This document shows, in pieces, positions 1 to 8,676 of a stretch of DNA of 64,000 bases. The first letter of the stretch is position 1. Every line of letters starts with the position of its first letter. The DNA comes from LMUY01 sp965199095 (GTDB taxonomy: Bacteria; Pseudomonadota; Alphaproteobacteria; Acetobacterales; Acetobacteraceae): the NCBI GenBank assembly GCA_965199095.1, contig CBDAQM010000003.1:62001-126000 (forward strand), in the 5' to 3' direction. Below the pieces are notes generated by a model. The model was not told the origin of the DNA. It was given only the letters and a program-made list of their open reading frames with translations, and did not search any database. A program made the translations under genes and the position numbers.

Positions 1-22
1 ACCAGCACATGGGGCTGCACGT

Positions 23-550
23 TCATCCGCGTGCGACCTTGTCGAGGTAGCTGCGGGCCGACGGGTCCATGATGGCGCGCATCACCCGCCCGAAACCCTC
101 CACCGACGCACCCCCTGCCTCGCGATACGCGGCCGCCAAGCGTTGCCGCTGGTGTTCGAACAGCCGCCGCTCCAGCGCCTGGCCCTCGGCCGTGAGCGTC
201 AGCAGGCGCTGTCGGCGATCCTGCCGTCCAGGGGCCTGCGCGACGTAGTTCCGTTCCATCAACTCGGTCAGCACCCGCGCCAGGCTTTGCTTGGTAATGC
301 GCAGGATGGCCAGCAGATCGCCCACCGTCATACCCGGGTTGCGGCCGATGAAGTGCAGCGCCCGGTGATGCGCCCGGCCGAGGCCGAGTTCCTCCAGGAT
401 GACATCGGCCGCGCCGGTGAAATCACGATAGGCAAAGAACAGCAAATCCTGCGCCAGCCGCATCTGCTCCTCCCGCAGGAACAGCAGGGCGGCCCCCGCT
501 TGCGGCATGCCGGACCGCGCAACGGGACGATCGGCTTTCACGGCGGACAT
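23..550 (-). CDS. MarR-family transcriptional regulator
   Basis: The 175-residue protein has the MarR layout: a helical N-terminal dimerisation arm, then a winged helix-turn-helix at about residues 60-130 with the recognition stretch ITKQSLARVLTELMERN and a basic wing RQDRRQRLLTLT. MarR proteins are dimeric DNA-binding repressors or activators that often respond to small ligands. The gene is divergent from ilvE across about 100 bp, so it probably controls itself and perhaps ilvE. It resembles the PetP-type MarR regulators of alphaproteobacteria, but I cannot prove orthology because no response-regulator partner is visible. The protein is complete; nothing further downstream is visible in the window. 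Confidence 0.88.
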   Translation of the reverse strand: MSAVKADRPVARSGMPQAGAALLFLREEQMRLAQDLLFFAYRDFTGAADVILEELGLGRAHHRALHFIGRNPGMTVGDLLAILRITKQSLARVLTELMERNYVAQAPGRQDRRQRLLTLTAEGQALERRLFEHQRQRLAAAYREAGGASVEGFGRVMRAIMDPSARSYLDKVARG

Positions 551-651
551 GGCTGGTGTTCGCTCCGGTTGGGACAGGTTTCTTGACGTTTTGACATTAC
601 TTTCATAGCGTCGGCCAAGTTACAGCAATAATCTTACGTGGATGCCGGGCA
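551..651. promoter_or_regulatory. Divergent intergenic region between the MarR gene and ilvE
   Basis: This AT-richer stretch must hold promoters for both genes. On the plus strand two TTGAC hexamers lie close together (TTGACG at 583-588, TTGACA at 591-596), but neither has a convincing -10 at 16-18 bp. On the minus strand TTGCTG and TATGAA are only 15 bp apart. No clear MarR palindrome was seen. Confidence 0.4.
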
Positions 652-1551
652 ATGACACTTATTCCTTTCGACGATCGGGACGGCTTCATCTGGTGGGATG
701 GCGAGCTGGTTCCATGGCGCGACGCCAAGCTGCATGTCCTGTCCCATGGGCTGCACTATGCCAGCGGCGTGTTCGAAGGCGAGAGGGCATATGCGGGCAA
801 CATCTTCATGCTGCGCGCGCATACCGAGCGGCTGATCCAGTCCGGTCGCCTGCTGGGCTTCGAAATCCCCTGGACGGCGGAGCAGATCGACGCGGCGTGC
901 CAGCAGGTGGTTGCCGCCAACGGGCTGGTCGACGCCTATGTCCGCCCGATCGCCTGGCGCGGGTCGGAGCAGATGTCGGTCGCCGCCCCGCAGGCAACGA
1001 TCCATCTTGCCATCGCCTGCTGGGCCTGGCCCAACCTGTTCGGCGACGACCGCATGAAGGGGGTCCGCCTCGGCTTTGCGGAATGGCGCCGACCGCCGCC
1101 GAACACCGCGCCGACCGCGTCCAAGGCCGCCGGGCTCTACATGATCGGCACGCTGGCGAAGCACCGGGCCGCGGAGGAGGGCTGGGACGACGCGCTGATG
1201 TATGATTGGCGCGGGCAAGTGGCCGAGGGCACCGGCGCCAATATCTGCTTCGTGTTCGACGGCGAAGTGCATACCCCGACACCGGATTGCTTCCTGGACA
1301 GCATAACCCGGCGCGCCGTCACGGCGCTGGCCCGCAAACACCAGATCAAGGTGGTCGAGCGCGCCATCATGCCGGACGAACTCTCGAAGGCGACCGAGGT
1401 ATTCCTGGTCGGCACGGCGGCCGAGGTCACGCCCGTGCGCCAGATCGGGCCGCACAGCTACGTGCCGGACCGCATTACCCATGCATTGCTGAACGATTAT
1501 GGGACGCTGGTGCGCCGCTCGCCCGCAGAGGTGGCCGCGGTGGTCGGGTAA
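652..1551 (+). CDS. ilvE: Branched-chain amino acid aminotransferase
   Basis: A PLP-dependent fold-type IV aminotransferase of 299 residues that interconverts branched-chain 2-oxo acids with valine, leucine and isoleucine. The Schiff-base lysine is K158 in TASKAAGLYM, and the PLP/phosphate-contact motif EGTGANI follows at about 192-198. The N-terminal LSHGLHYASGVFEGERAY is typical of the family. The start at 652 gives the usual N terminus (MTLIPFDDRDGFIWWDG); no strong Shine-Dalgarno sequence is visible. It is single-copy here and its 3' end overlaps the convergent membrane-protein gene by about 55 bp. D-alanine aminotransferase or aminodeoxychorismate lyase are less likely given the length and N-terminal motif. 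Confidence 0.93.
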   Translation: MTLIPFDDRDGFIWWDGELVPWRDAKLHVLSHGLHYASGVFEGERAYAGNIFMLRAHTERLIQSGRLLGFEIPWTAEQIDAACQQVVAANGLVDAYVRPIAWRGSEQMSVAAPQATIHLAIACWAWPNLFGDDRMKGVRLGFAEWRRPPPNTAPTASKAAGLYMIGTLAKHRAAEEGWDDALMYDWRGQVAEGTGANICFVFDGEVHTPTPDCFLDSITRRAVTALARKHQIKVVERAIMPDELSKATEVFLVGTAAEVTPVRQIGPHSYVPDRITHALLNDYGTLVRRSPAEVAAVVG

Positions 1552-2873
1552 TCCAGCTTCACGGGATGGCGGACCAGGTTTCGCCATCCCAGGCCAGCGA
1601 AGAGGGGCGGCAACAACACCAGCCATGCGATCCGCGCCCCGTAGCGGTCGTGCGGACCGGACAGCGCCCCGGTGGCAAACCCGTTGGCGGCCACCCCGAT
1701 CAAAGCCATGATCGCCAGCCCGGCAAGGGCGGGGTTGCGCCGCCACACCAGCGGAACCAGCACGACGGTGCCAACGGCGCCCAGGCAAAGCAGCAGCATA
1801 TGGACGGGAAGCAACGGCGCCACGATCCCGGGCAGCGTTCCGGCCACTTGGCGGCTGCGCAGGAAGCGCTGCATCTCCGCCGCCGGGAAATACGTGCGGA
1901 GCAACAGGCCGACCGTGGCGACCAGGTATTGCGGCCCCAACACATCCCCCACCGCCACGCGGCCAAGTTGCCGCAGCGTGTTCGCCACCGCGTGCTCCAA
2001 CACATCCGCCGGGGCATACCGCAAGGTGGCCGCGACGATGCGCGACGCCTCGGGCGCCACCAGGGTGGGGCCGGACTCGCCACCCCAGACCGGCCCGTCG
2101 GGCGCCCAAAGGAAGGCGTCGCTGTCCATCGGCAGGCGGTCGGACCAGGCACAGAGCCGGTAGCCGGCGGCGGGACAGACGCTGTGGAGGTAGTCGGCCG
2201 CCGGGCCATCGGCCTGAAGCCGGGCCAGTGCGAACACCGATCCGTAGGGCGACACGCCCAGCACGCCGTTGCCCACCAGGTTGCTGCCGAGCAGCCAGGC
2301 CAAGGCCGCAGCCAGCGGCACGGCGCATGGGAGCAGGCGGCGCCAACGGAGCACCGCCACCGGAACCAGGCATCCCGCCGCCAACACCAGATGGGCGAGG
2401 TGGGCAGCAATCGCGACCGCCGCCAGCAGCCCGACCGCCAGCATGGTTGCCCTGCCAAAGCGGCCCCATCCCAGCACGAACAGGCAGAGCACGACGATCG
2501 GGGCGAACACGTCCGGCATGACCAGCGGCACGAACCAGGGCAGCGCGCTCCCGGCCGCCAACACGATACAGAGTGCAAAATGGCGCCAGGCGCTTGCCGT
2601 GCCGACCACCCGCCCCACCAGCCACAGCATGACGCTGGCAGCCAGCGCTTGCCCGGCCACGACGCCCCACAGCGAGACACTGCCATGCAGCAGCAGGATC
2701 AGCGGTCCGTAAACCCAGGGCTTGTCCCACCCCATGGTCGGCGCGAGCCCCATGTCGGCGAGTCCGGCCGTGTCGCTGAAAACCAGGGGGTAGCCGTTGA
2801 CGAAAGCGGGCCATGACAGCAGCGCCGCCCCGATGAGGACCGCTGTGCCCGGCCCGGCGCGCGACAACGTCAC
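1497..2873 (-). CDS. Polytopic membrane protein of unknown function
   Basis: The protein (about 458 residues) has around ten hydrophobic segments, beginning with AVLIGAALLSWPAFVNGYPLV. It has a recurrent motif DKPWVYGPLILLLHG near residue 55 and a hydrophilic loop at about 215-300 before the last helices. I do not recognise a named family; the pattern is vaguely like integral-membrane glycosyltransferases, but no catalytic motif is identifiable. The GTG start at 2873 overlaps the moaE stop as GTGA, which implies translational coupling to moaE. A longer in-frame reading from 2954 is possible but would lie inside moaE. It probably has no direct part in molybdopterin synthesis. Confidence 0.75.
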   Translation of the reverse strand: MTLSRAGPGTAVLIGAALLSWPAFVNGYPLVFSDTAGLADMGLAPTMGWDKPWVYGPLILLLHGSVSLWGVVAGQALAASVMLWLVGRVVGTASAWRHFALCIVLAAGSALPWFVPLVMPDVFAPIVVLCLFVLGWGRFGRATMLAVGLLAAVAIAAHLAHLVLAAGCLVPVAVLRWRRLLPCAVPLAAALAWLLGSNLVGNGVLGVSPYGSVFALARLQADGPAADYLHSVCPAAGYRLCAWSDRLPMDSDAFLWAPDGPVWGGESGPTLVAPEASRIVAATLRYAPADVLEHAVANTLRQLGRVAVGDVLGPQYLVATVGLLLRTYFPAAEMQRFLRSRQVAGTLPGIVAPLLPVHMLLLCLGAVGTVVLVPLVWRRNPALAGLAIMALIGVAANGFATGALSGPHDRYGARIAWLVLLPPLFAGLGWRNLVRHPVKLDYPTTAATSAGERRTSVP

Positions 2874-3322
2874 CAGCGGGACGCAGCCTCGTCGTCGGCC
2901 TGCCGGGCTTCGACCCAGCGCACCCTGCCGTCGACGAACTGCTCCTGCTTCCAAAACGGCGCCGACGTCTTCAGCCAGTCGATCAGGAAGGCCGTCGCAT
3001 CCAGCGCCGCCTGCCGGTGCGCCGCCGCGGTCAAGACGAGCACGATCCCGTCGCCAGGAACCAACCGTCCGACCCGGTGCAGGACACAGCAGCCCAGCAG
3101 CGACCAGCGGCGGACCGCCTGCCCGGCGATCGAGGCCAGTGCGGCCTCCGTCATGCCCGGGTAATGCTCCAGGGTGAGCGATCGCAGCGGGTGCGCCGGA
3201 TCGTCCCGCACCACGCCGACGAAGCTGCCGATGCCTCCGATATCGGTCCGCCCGGCGGTGAGCAGGGTCAACTCGGCGTTGACGTCGAATGCGGCGGCCT
3301 GCACGCGGATGGTGGGCGTCAC
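2870..3322 (-). CDS. moaE: Molybdopterin synthase catalytic subunit MoaE
   Basis: MoaE (about 150 residues) is the large subunit of molybdopterin synthase, which inserts two sulfurs into precursor Z using MoaD thiocarboxylate. The family signatures IGSFVGVVRDD, LEHYPGMTE, the histidine-rich HRVG segment and the active-site lysines in LKTSAPFWKQE are all present. The chosen GTG at 3322 overlaps the moaD stop (GTGA), the expected arrangement for co-translated subunits. An ATG further upstream would lie wholly inside moaD and is rejected. Confidence 0.93.
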   Translation of the reverse strand: MTPTIRVQAAAFDVNAELTLLTAGRTDIGGIGSFVGVVRDDPAHPLRSLTLEHYPGMTEAALASIAGQAVRRWSLLGCCVLHRVGRLVPGDGIVLVLTAAAHRQAALDATAFLIDWLKTSAPFWKQEQFVDGRVRWVEARQADDEAASRW

Positions 3323-3573
3323 CCGCCAGTGACCGGGGGGAAAAACGCCACCTCGTCGCCAGCCGACACCGGTGTGGAGGGCGGCGCGAAGACCTGGTTC
3401 ACGGCAGCGCGGACGGTGGCAAGCTCGGCGAAGGCGGCATGCCCCATGGCGTCGCGGGCGCGCAGCCATGCGGCAAGCTCCCCAACCGTCGCGATGCCGG
3501 GGGGCAGAGTCAGACTCTCTTCACCCCGGCCCATGCGCTCGCGCAGCCAGGCGAAATACAAGACGCGAAGCAT
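3319..3573 (-). CDS. moaD: Molybdopterin synthase sulfur carrier subunit MoaD
   Basis: An 84-residue ubiquitin-fold protein that ends in the obligatory Gly-Gly (PPVTGG), whose terminal carboxylate is adenylated and thiolated before sulfur transfer in molybdopterin synthase. The N-terminal strand MLRVLYFAWLRERMG and the segment EVAFFPPVTGG are typical. It lies directly before moaE with overlapping stop and start. Other moa genes (moaA, moaC) are not in the window. Confidence 0.92.
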   Translation of the reverse strand: MLRVLYFAWLRERMGRGEESLTLPPGIATVGELAAWLRARDAMGHAAFAELATVRAAVNQVFAPPSTPVSAGDEVAFFPPVTGG

Positions 3574-3740
3574 GACTGACCACCCTTAGATCGTTGTCTC
3601 GTCGTCGCCGTAGGGCGGGCCGTCCACCCCAACGCGACGCTGCTTCAAGCACTGCACCGCGCCACCGGGGAAGGCTCACGTCGTGGGTCGCGGTGCAATC
3701 CTCCAGGCGGATTGCACCCTACCCCGGAAATTTGAGCACG
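3574..3740. other. Intergenic gap between the lipoprotein gene and moaD
   Basis: About 167 bp without a convincing gene. It contains a REP-like hairpin near its left-gene-distal end (listed separately). A second, poorer GTAG-plus-GC-rich hairpin may start at 3610, but its stem has a mismatch and I do not count it. Confidence 0.5.
3692..3722 (-). repeat. REP-like hairpin with GTAG foot, copy 1
   Basis: A perfect 10-bp stem, GGTGCAATCC with GGATTGCACC, encloses a 7-nt loop. On the minus strand the tetranucleotide GTAG (3722-3719) sits immediately at the 5' foot. This is the arrangement that defines REP elements recognised by RAYT (Y1) transposases. The same stem recurs at 12973-13003 with one loop difference. 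Confidence 0.7.
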
Positions 3741-4313
3741 CTACGGTCGCGTGGGCACGGTCTGGACGCTGCCATCGGGGCCGATAAGCGTGCTGGTCCC
3801 GTTTCCGTTCGGCACCAGGATGCCGCTCCCACCCGGCGTTGGCGAGTTGAGCTGGCGATAGCTGCGGCCCGTGCCACGTCCGGTCACGTCCACGGAGGGG
3901 CCGTTGCGCGTGTTCACCGTCGGCGAAGCGATCCCCGAGGGCGGCGCCGGCGGGATTTGCGGCGGCGGCAGACCGCGATCCGCGTTGTTGGCCCGGTTGA
4001 CCGGGTTGGCAGAGCTTCCTTGCGGGCTTGCGGCGCCCCGCCGGATCTCGTCGGACTGTTGCTTCTCCAAATCCTGCAACGTCGGATCCGGCCGGACGTC
4101 GGTGGGCCACACGTTCCCCGGTTCCGGCAAGAGCGGTTGCACCGTCACGTGCTCCCCACGCATGACAAGGAAGGTCTCGCTGCTGCCGGCAGGGGCGTTG
4201 GGGATGGCCCCCCAATGCTGCGTCGTATGATCAAAGAAAACGCCGAGACCCGTACAACCGGACAGAAGCCCCGCGAGCAGAATTAACAGGCTTGGCAGGG
4301 CATAACGCCGCAT
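3741..4313 (-). CDS. Putative proline-rich lipoprotein
   Basis: A 190-residue protein with a lipoprotein signal peptide: MRRYALPSLLILLAGLLSGC, lipobox LLSGC with the lipidated cysteine at about residue 20. The mature part carries a short conserved-looking segment (MRGEHVTVQPLLPEPGNVWP) and then a low-complexity tail rich in Pro, Gly, Asn and Thr, suggesting a surface or periplasmic tether. The ATG at 4313 is preceded by GAGGAG at a workable distance and gives the natural signal peptide; the longer frame from 4481 would bury it. Function is unknown. It sits between pgsA and moaD on the same strand. Confidence 0.75.
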   Translation of the reverse strand: MRRYALPSLLILLAGLLSGCTGLGVFFDHTTQHWGAIPNAPAGSSETFLVMRGEHVTVQPLLPEPGNVWPTDVRPDPTLQDLEKQQSDEIRRGAASPQGSSANPVNRANNADRGLPPPQIPPAPPSGIASPTVNTRNGPSVDVTGRGTGRSYRQLNSPTPGGSGILVPNGNGTSTLIGPDGSVQTVPTRP

Positions 4314-4498
4314 GAAGGGGAGGCTCCTCAGACGGCCGAGCGGCCGGACCGCGGGACTTTGCCCGCTACCGGCGAACTGCTCAAGGTTTCGCGATGATGC
4401 CCTGCACAAAAGCCAGGTGCCTGTGGCAATCGCGACAGCCGGCTCTGTTTTGAGCGGCAGCTTTGTCGGCGTGCGACGCACTTATTTGCCGACGCTGC

Positions 4499-5101
4499 CT
4501 AAGGCCCGTTCTCTCGCACCGCCCTCTGGCCGGCGCCGATCTGGGCCTGCCGCAGGCTGGAGCGGAGGTAGTCCCAGCCCGTGACCAGCGTCAGCAAAGC
4601 TGCCACCCACAACATGACCTCCCCGATCAGCGCGACGGGCAGGTTCAGATGCAACAGCGCGCCCACATCGTCGCCGGCCAACAGCGTGCCCAGCGCCCCC
4701 ATCTGGAAACCGGTCTTCCATTTCGCCAGCCGCGTCACCGGAAGGCCGATCCGCAGGCCGGCGAGGTATTCGCGCAGCCCGCTGACCAGGATTTCGCGCA
4801 GCAGGATGACGATCGCCGGATACAGCGCGCCATCCGGGAAGCGGCCTTGACCGGCCAGCAAGATCAAGGTCGCGCCCACCAGCAGCTTGTCGGCGATGGG
4901 ATCCAGCATGCGGCCGAGTTCGGATTGCTGGCGCCGGGTGCGCGCCAGATGGCCGTCCAGCCAGTCGGTCACCCCCGCCGCCGCGAACAGGATCGTCGCG
5001 AGCAAATCCCCCACCGGGCTGTGCAAGGCGACGCAGCCGATCAGCACCGGGATGGCCAGGATGCGCGACAAGGTCAGCAGGTTGGGCAGGTCGGTCAGCA
5101 T
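4499..5101 (-). CDS. pgsA: CDP-diacylglycerol-glycerol-3-phosphate phosphatidyltransferase
   Basis: A 200-residue integral membrane enzyme that makes phosphatidylglycerophosphate, the committed step to phosphatidylglycerol and cardiolipin. The CDP-alcohol phosphatidyltransferase signature DG-x2-AR-x8-G-x3-D-x3-D is present as DGHLARTRRQQSELGRMLDPIADK at about residues 49-72. Several hydrophobic helices flank it. The N terminus MLTDLPNLLTLSRI is typical of PgsA. It heads a same-strand run leading to the lipoprotein and moaDE. Confidence 0.93.
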   Translation of the reverse strand: MLTDLPNLLTLSRILAIPVLIGCVALHSPVGDLLATILFAAAGVTDWLDGHLARTRRQQSELGRMLDPIADKLLVGATLILLAGQGRFPDGALYPAIVILLREILVSGLREYLAGLRIGLPVTRLAKWKTGFQMGALGTLLAGDDVGALLHLNLPVALIGEVMLWVAALLTLVTGWDYLRSSLRQAQIGAGQRAVRENGP

Positions 5102-5172
5102 TGCCGGCAGCCTAGGCTGTTCACGCGCTCCTGTCAGTCGGGGACTGATGGTTTGCCGGCATGCCGTCCGCC

Positions 5173-7437
5173 TCAGCTACATTTGGACCAGCCGCATTGC
5201 AGGCATGTCAGGCAGCCTGCTTCCTTCAGCAGGCCGGGCTGGCTGCATTTTGGGCACATCGGTCCCAGCGGCAGGGCCTTGGCGGTCGCGGCGACGTCCG
5301 CCTTGCCCATCGGCTTGTCCTTGGCGGGCATGAACCCGGTCTCGATCATGTGTCGCTCGATGATGTCGCCGATCGCGGCCACCAGGGACGGCACGTATTG
5401 GCCGTTGCTCCACTGGCCGCCGCGCGGGTCGAAGACCTGCTTCAGCTCCTCCGCCACGAAAGCCACTTCGCCGCCGCGGCGGAATACGGCGCTGATCATC
5501 CGGGTGAGCGCCACGACCCAGGCATAATGTTCCAGGTTCTTGGAATTGACGAAGATCTCGAACGGGGTGTGACGGCCGCCGATTTCGACGTCGTTGATGG
5601 TGACGTATATCGCGTGCTCGCTGTCCGGCCAGCGCAGCTTGTAGGTGGCGCCGCTGAGCTTCTCCGACCGTTGCGCCAGTTCGATCACGGTCTGCGCGGT
5701 GGGCTTCGGCGCCTCCGCCGGCTTTACCTCCAGCACCGAACCGGTGATCGCGTTGGGGCGGTAGGTCGTGCAGCCTTTGCAGCCGCTGCGATATGCGTCG
5801 AGGTAGACTTCCTGGAAATCCTCGAAGCTGATGCTTTCCGGCACGTTCACGGTCTTGGAGATCGCGCTGTCGACATGGCGCTGCACCGCCGCCTGCATGC
5901 GGACGTGCTCGGCGGGCGTCAAATCCTGCGCCGTCACGAAATGGTCCGGCAGCGCCGCCGCCTCGCCGAACTGCGCCCGGAAGCGGCGCAACGCGTAGTC
6001 GGAGACCTCCTCCTCCACGCGGGTGCCGTCCGGCTGCAGCACCTTGCGGGTGTAGGCGAGGGCGAACACCGGTTCGATCCCGCTGGACACGTTGTCCGCC
6101 ACCAGGGAAATCGTCCCCGTGGGCGCCACTGAGGTGAGCAGGGCGTTGCGGATGCCATGCTCCGCGATCAGCTCGCGCAAATCCGCGTCCAACTCGCGGA
6201 CCGTCTGGCCCGCGAGGTACGGGTCGCGGTCGAACAGCGGAAAGGCGCCTTTCTCCGCCGCCAGCAGGGCGGAAGTGCGATAGGCCGCCCGGTTGATGCG
6301 CCGGGCCCAGTCGCCGGCCAGCTCCGCCGCCTCGCAGCTTCCGTAGCGGATGCCGACCATCATCAAGGCATCGGCCAGCCCGGTCATGCCCAGCCCGATG
6401 CGGCGCTTGGCCACGGCTTCCTGCCGCTGTTCCTCCAGCGGGAAGCCGGACACGTCGATCGTGTTGTCCATCATGCGGATGGCGACCGCGACCAGGCCGT
6501 CCAACTGCGCCTCATCCATCCGCGCCTGCGGCGTGAAAGGATGCTGCACCAGCCGCGCCAGGTTGATCGAGCCCAGCAGGCAGGCGCCATAGGGCGGCAG
6601 CGGCTGCTCGGCACAAGGATTGGTGGAGCGGATGGTCTCGCAATAGTACAGGTTGTTGCGGTCGTTGATGCGGTCGATGAACAGCACGCCGGGTTCGGCA
6701 TAGTCGTATGTGGCCTGGGTGATGCTGTCGAACAGCGCGCGGGCGCGCAGCGTCTTGTAGACGCGGCCGCCGAACACCAGCGGCCAATCGCCATCGGCAT
6801 CCACCGCCGCCATGAACGGATCGGTGGCCAGGACGGACAAGTTGAAGTTGCGCAGCCGCCCGGCCTGGCGCTTGGCGGCGATGAAATCCTCGATATCCGG
6901 GTGGTCGCAACGCATCGTCGCCATCATGGCGCCGCGCCGCGCGCCGGCGGACATGATGGTGCGGCACATCGCATCCCACACATCCATGAAGGACAGCGGA
7001 CCGGAGGCATCCGCCCCCACGCCGCGCACGGGGGCGCCCTTCGGCCGCAGGGACGAGAAGTCGTAGCCGATGCCGCCGCCCTGCTGCATGGTCAGCGCCG
7101 CTTCGCGCAGATGGGCGAAGATGCTGGCCAGGTCGTCCGCGATGTCGCCCATGACGAAGCAGTTGAACAGCGTCACCCGGCGGTCCGTACCCGCCCCGGA
7201 CAAGATCCGCCCCGCCGGGAGGAAGCGGAACTCCTGCAGCGCCTCGTAGAACGGTTGTTCCCACAGCTCCGGCTGCCGCTCGGCCGCGGCGAGGGCGCGT
7301 GCGACCCGACGCCAGCTGTCTTCGATCGTGAGGTCGACCGGGCTGCCGTCGGCGGTTTTCAGCCGGTATTTCGCATCCCAGATCTGCTTGGAGATCGGTG
7401 CGATGTGGTCGGCAACCGAGACGATGTGCATATCCAT
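5173..7437 (-). CDS. nrdJ: Adenosylcobalamin-dependent (class II) ribonucleotide reductase
   Basis: This enzyme reduces ribonucleotides to deoxyribonucleotides using a cobalamin-generated thiyl radical and works with or without oxygen. Visible motifs are the N-terminal FNCFVMGDIADDL, QQGGGIGYDFSSLRPKG, the central STNPCAEQPLPPYGACLLGSINL active-site loop, and a C-terminal cysteine-rich tail with CPKC and CLTCLQCGWSKC that probably serves as redox or zinc site. The ATG at 7437 (MDMHIVSVADHIAP) follows a GAGTGAGGAT ribosome-binding stretch; the upstream in-frame extension looks non-coding. The length, about 754 residues, fits the vitamin-B12 family. It is the only ribonucleotide reductase in the window. 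Confidence 0.94.
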   Translation of the reverse strand: MDMHIVSVADHIAPISKQIWDAKYRLKTADGSPVDLTIEDSWRRVARALAAAERQPELWEQPFYEALQEFRFLPAGRILSGAGTDRRVTLFNCFVMGDIADDLASIFAHLREAALTMQQGGGIGYDFSSLRPKGAPVRGVGADASGPLSFMDVWDAMCRTIMSAGARRGAMMATMRCDHPDIEDFIAAKRQAGRLRNFNLSVLATDPFMAAVDADGDWPLVFGGRVYKTLRARALFDSITQATYDYAEPGVLFIDRINDRNNLYYCETIRSTNPCAEQPLPPYGACLLGSINLARLVQHPFTPQARMDEAQLDGLVAVAIRMMDNTIDVSGFPLEEQRQEAVAKRRIGLGMTGLADALMMVGIRYGSCEAAELAGDWARRINRAAYRTSALLAAEKGAFPLFDRDPYLAGQTVRELDADLRELIAEHGIRNALLTSVAPTGTISLVADNVSSGIEPVFALAYTRKVLQPDGTRVEEEVSDYALRRFRAQFGEAAALPDHFVTAQDLTPAEHVRMQAAVQRHVDSAISKTVNVPESISFEDFQEVYLDAYRSGCKGCTTYRPNAITGSVLEVKPAEAPKPTAQTVIELAQRSEKLSGATYKLRWPDSEHAIYVTINDVEIGGRHTPFEIFVNSKNLEHYAWVVALTRMISAVFRRGGEVAFVAEELKQVFDPRGGQWSNGQYVPSLVAAIGDIIERHMIETGFMPAKDKPMGKADVAATAKALPLGPMCPKCSQPGLLKEAGCLTCLQCGWSKCS

Positions 7438-7602
7438 GGATCTATCCTCACTCCAAACCAATGCCCCGTCTGTCAGCCGGCAACAAGCCGTTGCGGCTGG
7501 CGGCGCGTGGCAGCGGTCTACCAACCCCCAGACTGCAAGGTGCGGCCGAGTCTTGGGAAGCCTGGTTCGTGCAAGGACGCGGAATTGCCGTACTCGTGTG
7601 CG
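7438..7602. other. nrdJ leader and gap, no gene
   Basis: About 165 bp between DUF4112 and nrdJ (both minus strand). It holds the nrdJ promoter and leader. I looked for a cobalamin riboswitch and an NrdR box and found neither convincingly. Confidence 0.4.
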
Positions 7603-7983
7603 TCAGCGCCGGGGCGCGACGCCGAAATGGTCCTCCACGATGCGGATGTTGCGCAGGTTGGCCTTCAGCGCCATGTCGAACAGGTCGCCCAGAACAGGGA
7701 CGGAGCCGCCGGCCACCTCCAACACGACGTTGCCGACCATCCGCCAGAGCTTGTGGTTGGGCACGCCCATCGCATGGGCCTGCTGCACGATGTAGAGCGA
7801 CACCAGGCCCAGCACGGCGTCACCCGCGCCCGGAGCCAGGCCGATCACGCTGTTCAGCCCGAAGCGGAACCCCGTTCCCGGAATGCGGAACGCCGCATCC
7901 ACCAGCCAGGCCAGCCGCCGCATCCGCGCCAGCCGGGTGGCGACATCGGTCCCGCGATCATAGGTGTAGACGCTCGCCGGCAT
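7603..7983 (-). CDS. DUF4112 family protein
   Basis: A 126-residue protein with the DUF4112 pattern: LVDAAFRIPGTGFRFGLNSVIGLAPGAGDAVLGLVSLY followed by VPVLGDLFDMALKANLRNIRIV. It contains one or two hydrophobic stretches and is probably a small inner-membrane protein. No biochemical role is established for the family. It lies downstream of nrdJ's leader on the same strand, probably as its own unit with the VTT gene upstream. Confidence 0.85.
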   Translation of the reverse strand: MPASVYTYDRGTDVATRLARMRRLAWLVDAAFRIPGTGFRFGLNSVIGLAPGAGDAVLGLVSLYIVQQAHAMGVPNHKLWRMVGNVVLEVAGGSVPVLGDLFDMALKANLRNIRIVEDHFGVAPRR

Positions 7984-8041
7984 GTCCCTGGTCCTTCCGC
8001 AACGACAGCCATCTGATACGGCGCGGCCGACGGATCAAGGT

Positions 8042-8653
8042 TCACACGGGAAGGGCGCGGATCCGTCGCATCAGCCAGATCCCGAGCGCCGAGGCCGCGA
8101 TGAACAGGAGGGCGGCGAGCACAAGCTGCGCACTGCGGTCGACCCGCACCCCGCCGCCCAGCATGGCGAACACGATCGTCTGCGGCAGGTAGCCGATCGC
8201 CGACGCCAGCAGGAACGGCGCAAGGGCCACCGCCGACACCCCCGCCAACAGGTTCAGCAGGATGTTGCTTCCCATCGGCAGCAACCGCAGCGTCAGCGTC
8301 GCGTCGAACGGGTAGCGGCTGAGTTGCTGGTCCAGCCGCGCCAGCCGGCCGGTGATGCGCCGCGACACCCAGGCCCGGGCGACGAGCCGCGCCCACAGGA
8401 AATCCGCCAGGCACCCGCCGAGCTCCGCCAGCATCGCCAGCAGGCAGCCGGCCCAGGTGCCGAAGCCCAGCCCGGCGGCGTACGCCACCACCTGCCGCGG
8501 TATGCCGACCGCACAGGCGAGCGTGCCCACCAGCACGAAGACCGCCGGGCCAGCCTCCGCCGGGGTGTCCAACGCGGCCCGGCCCCAGCCGCTGCGAAGC
8601 GCCAAACCGGCCGCGAGCAACCCGCACAGCAGCAGCGCCGGCTTCCACAACAC
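8042..8653 (-). CDS. TVP38/TMEM64 (VTT-domain) membrane protein
   Basis: About 203 residues with a leader helix and a VTT/DedA-like core: GTLACAVGIPRQVVAYAAGLGFGTWAGCLLAML, then a re-entrant segment LTLRLLPMGSNILLNLLAGVSAVAL. Members of this superfamily are membrane scramblase- or flippase-like proteins implicated in undecaprenyl-phosphate or lipid handling. It starts at GTG 8653, 23 bp after the stop of the glycosyltransferase, so the two are probably one transcript. That suggests a role with a polyprenyl-linked sugar. Confidence 0.8.
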   Translation of the reverse strand: MLWKPALLLCGLLAAGLALRSGWGRAALDTPAEAGPAVFVLVGTLACAVGIPRQVVAYAAGLGFGTWAGCLLAMLAELGGCLADFLWARLVARAWVSRRITGRLARLDQQLSRYPFDATLTLRLLPMGSNILLNLLAGVSAVALAPFLLASAIGYLPQTIVFAMLGGGVRVDRSAQLVLAALLFIAASALGIWLMRRIRALPV

Positions 8654-8676
8654 GCGGCAGCCTTGGATGAGGCGCT

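Noticed and set aside
634..2814. Long open frames on the strand opposite ilvE and the membrane protein (up to 726 codons)
   Set aside because: High-GC shadow frames: Arg/Gly/Ala/Pro-rich translations with no family features, antisense to genes with clear motifs.
3610..3632. A sixth REP-like element (GTAG followed by GGGCGG and CCACCC)
   Set aside because: The stem has a mismatch and an irregular loop, weaker than the other five copies.
7438..7602. Possible cobalamin riboswitch in the nrdJ leader (a B12-box-like GGTAGACCGCTGCC on the minus strand)
   Set aside because: The other conserved riboswitch blocks are missing and the order of GC-rich elements is wrong; a B12-dependent gene made the match tempting.
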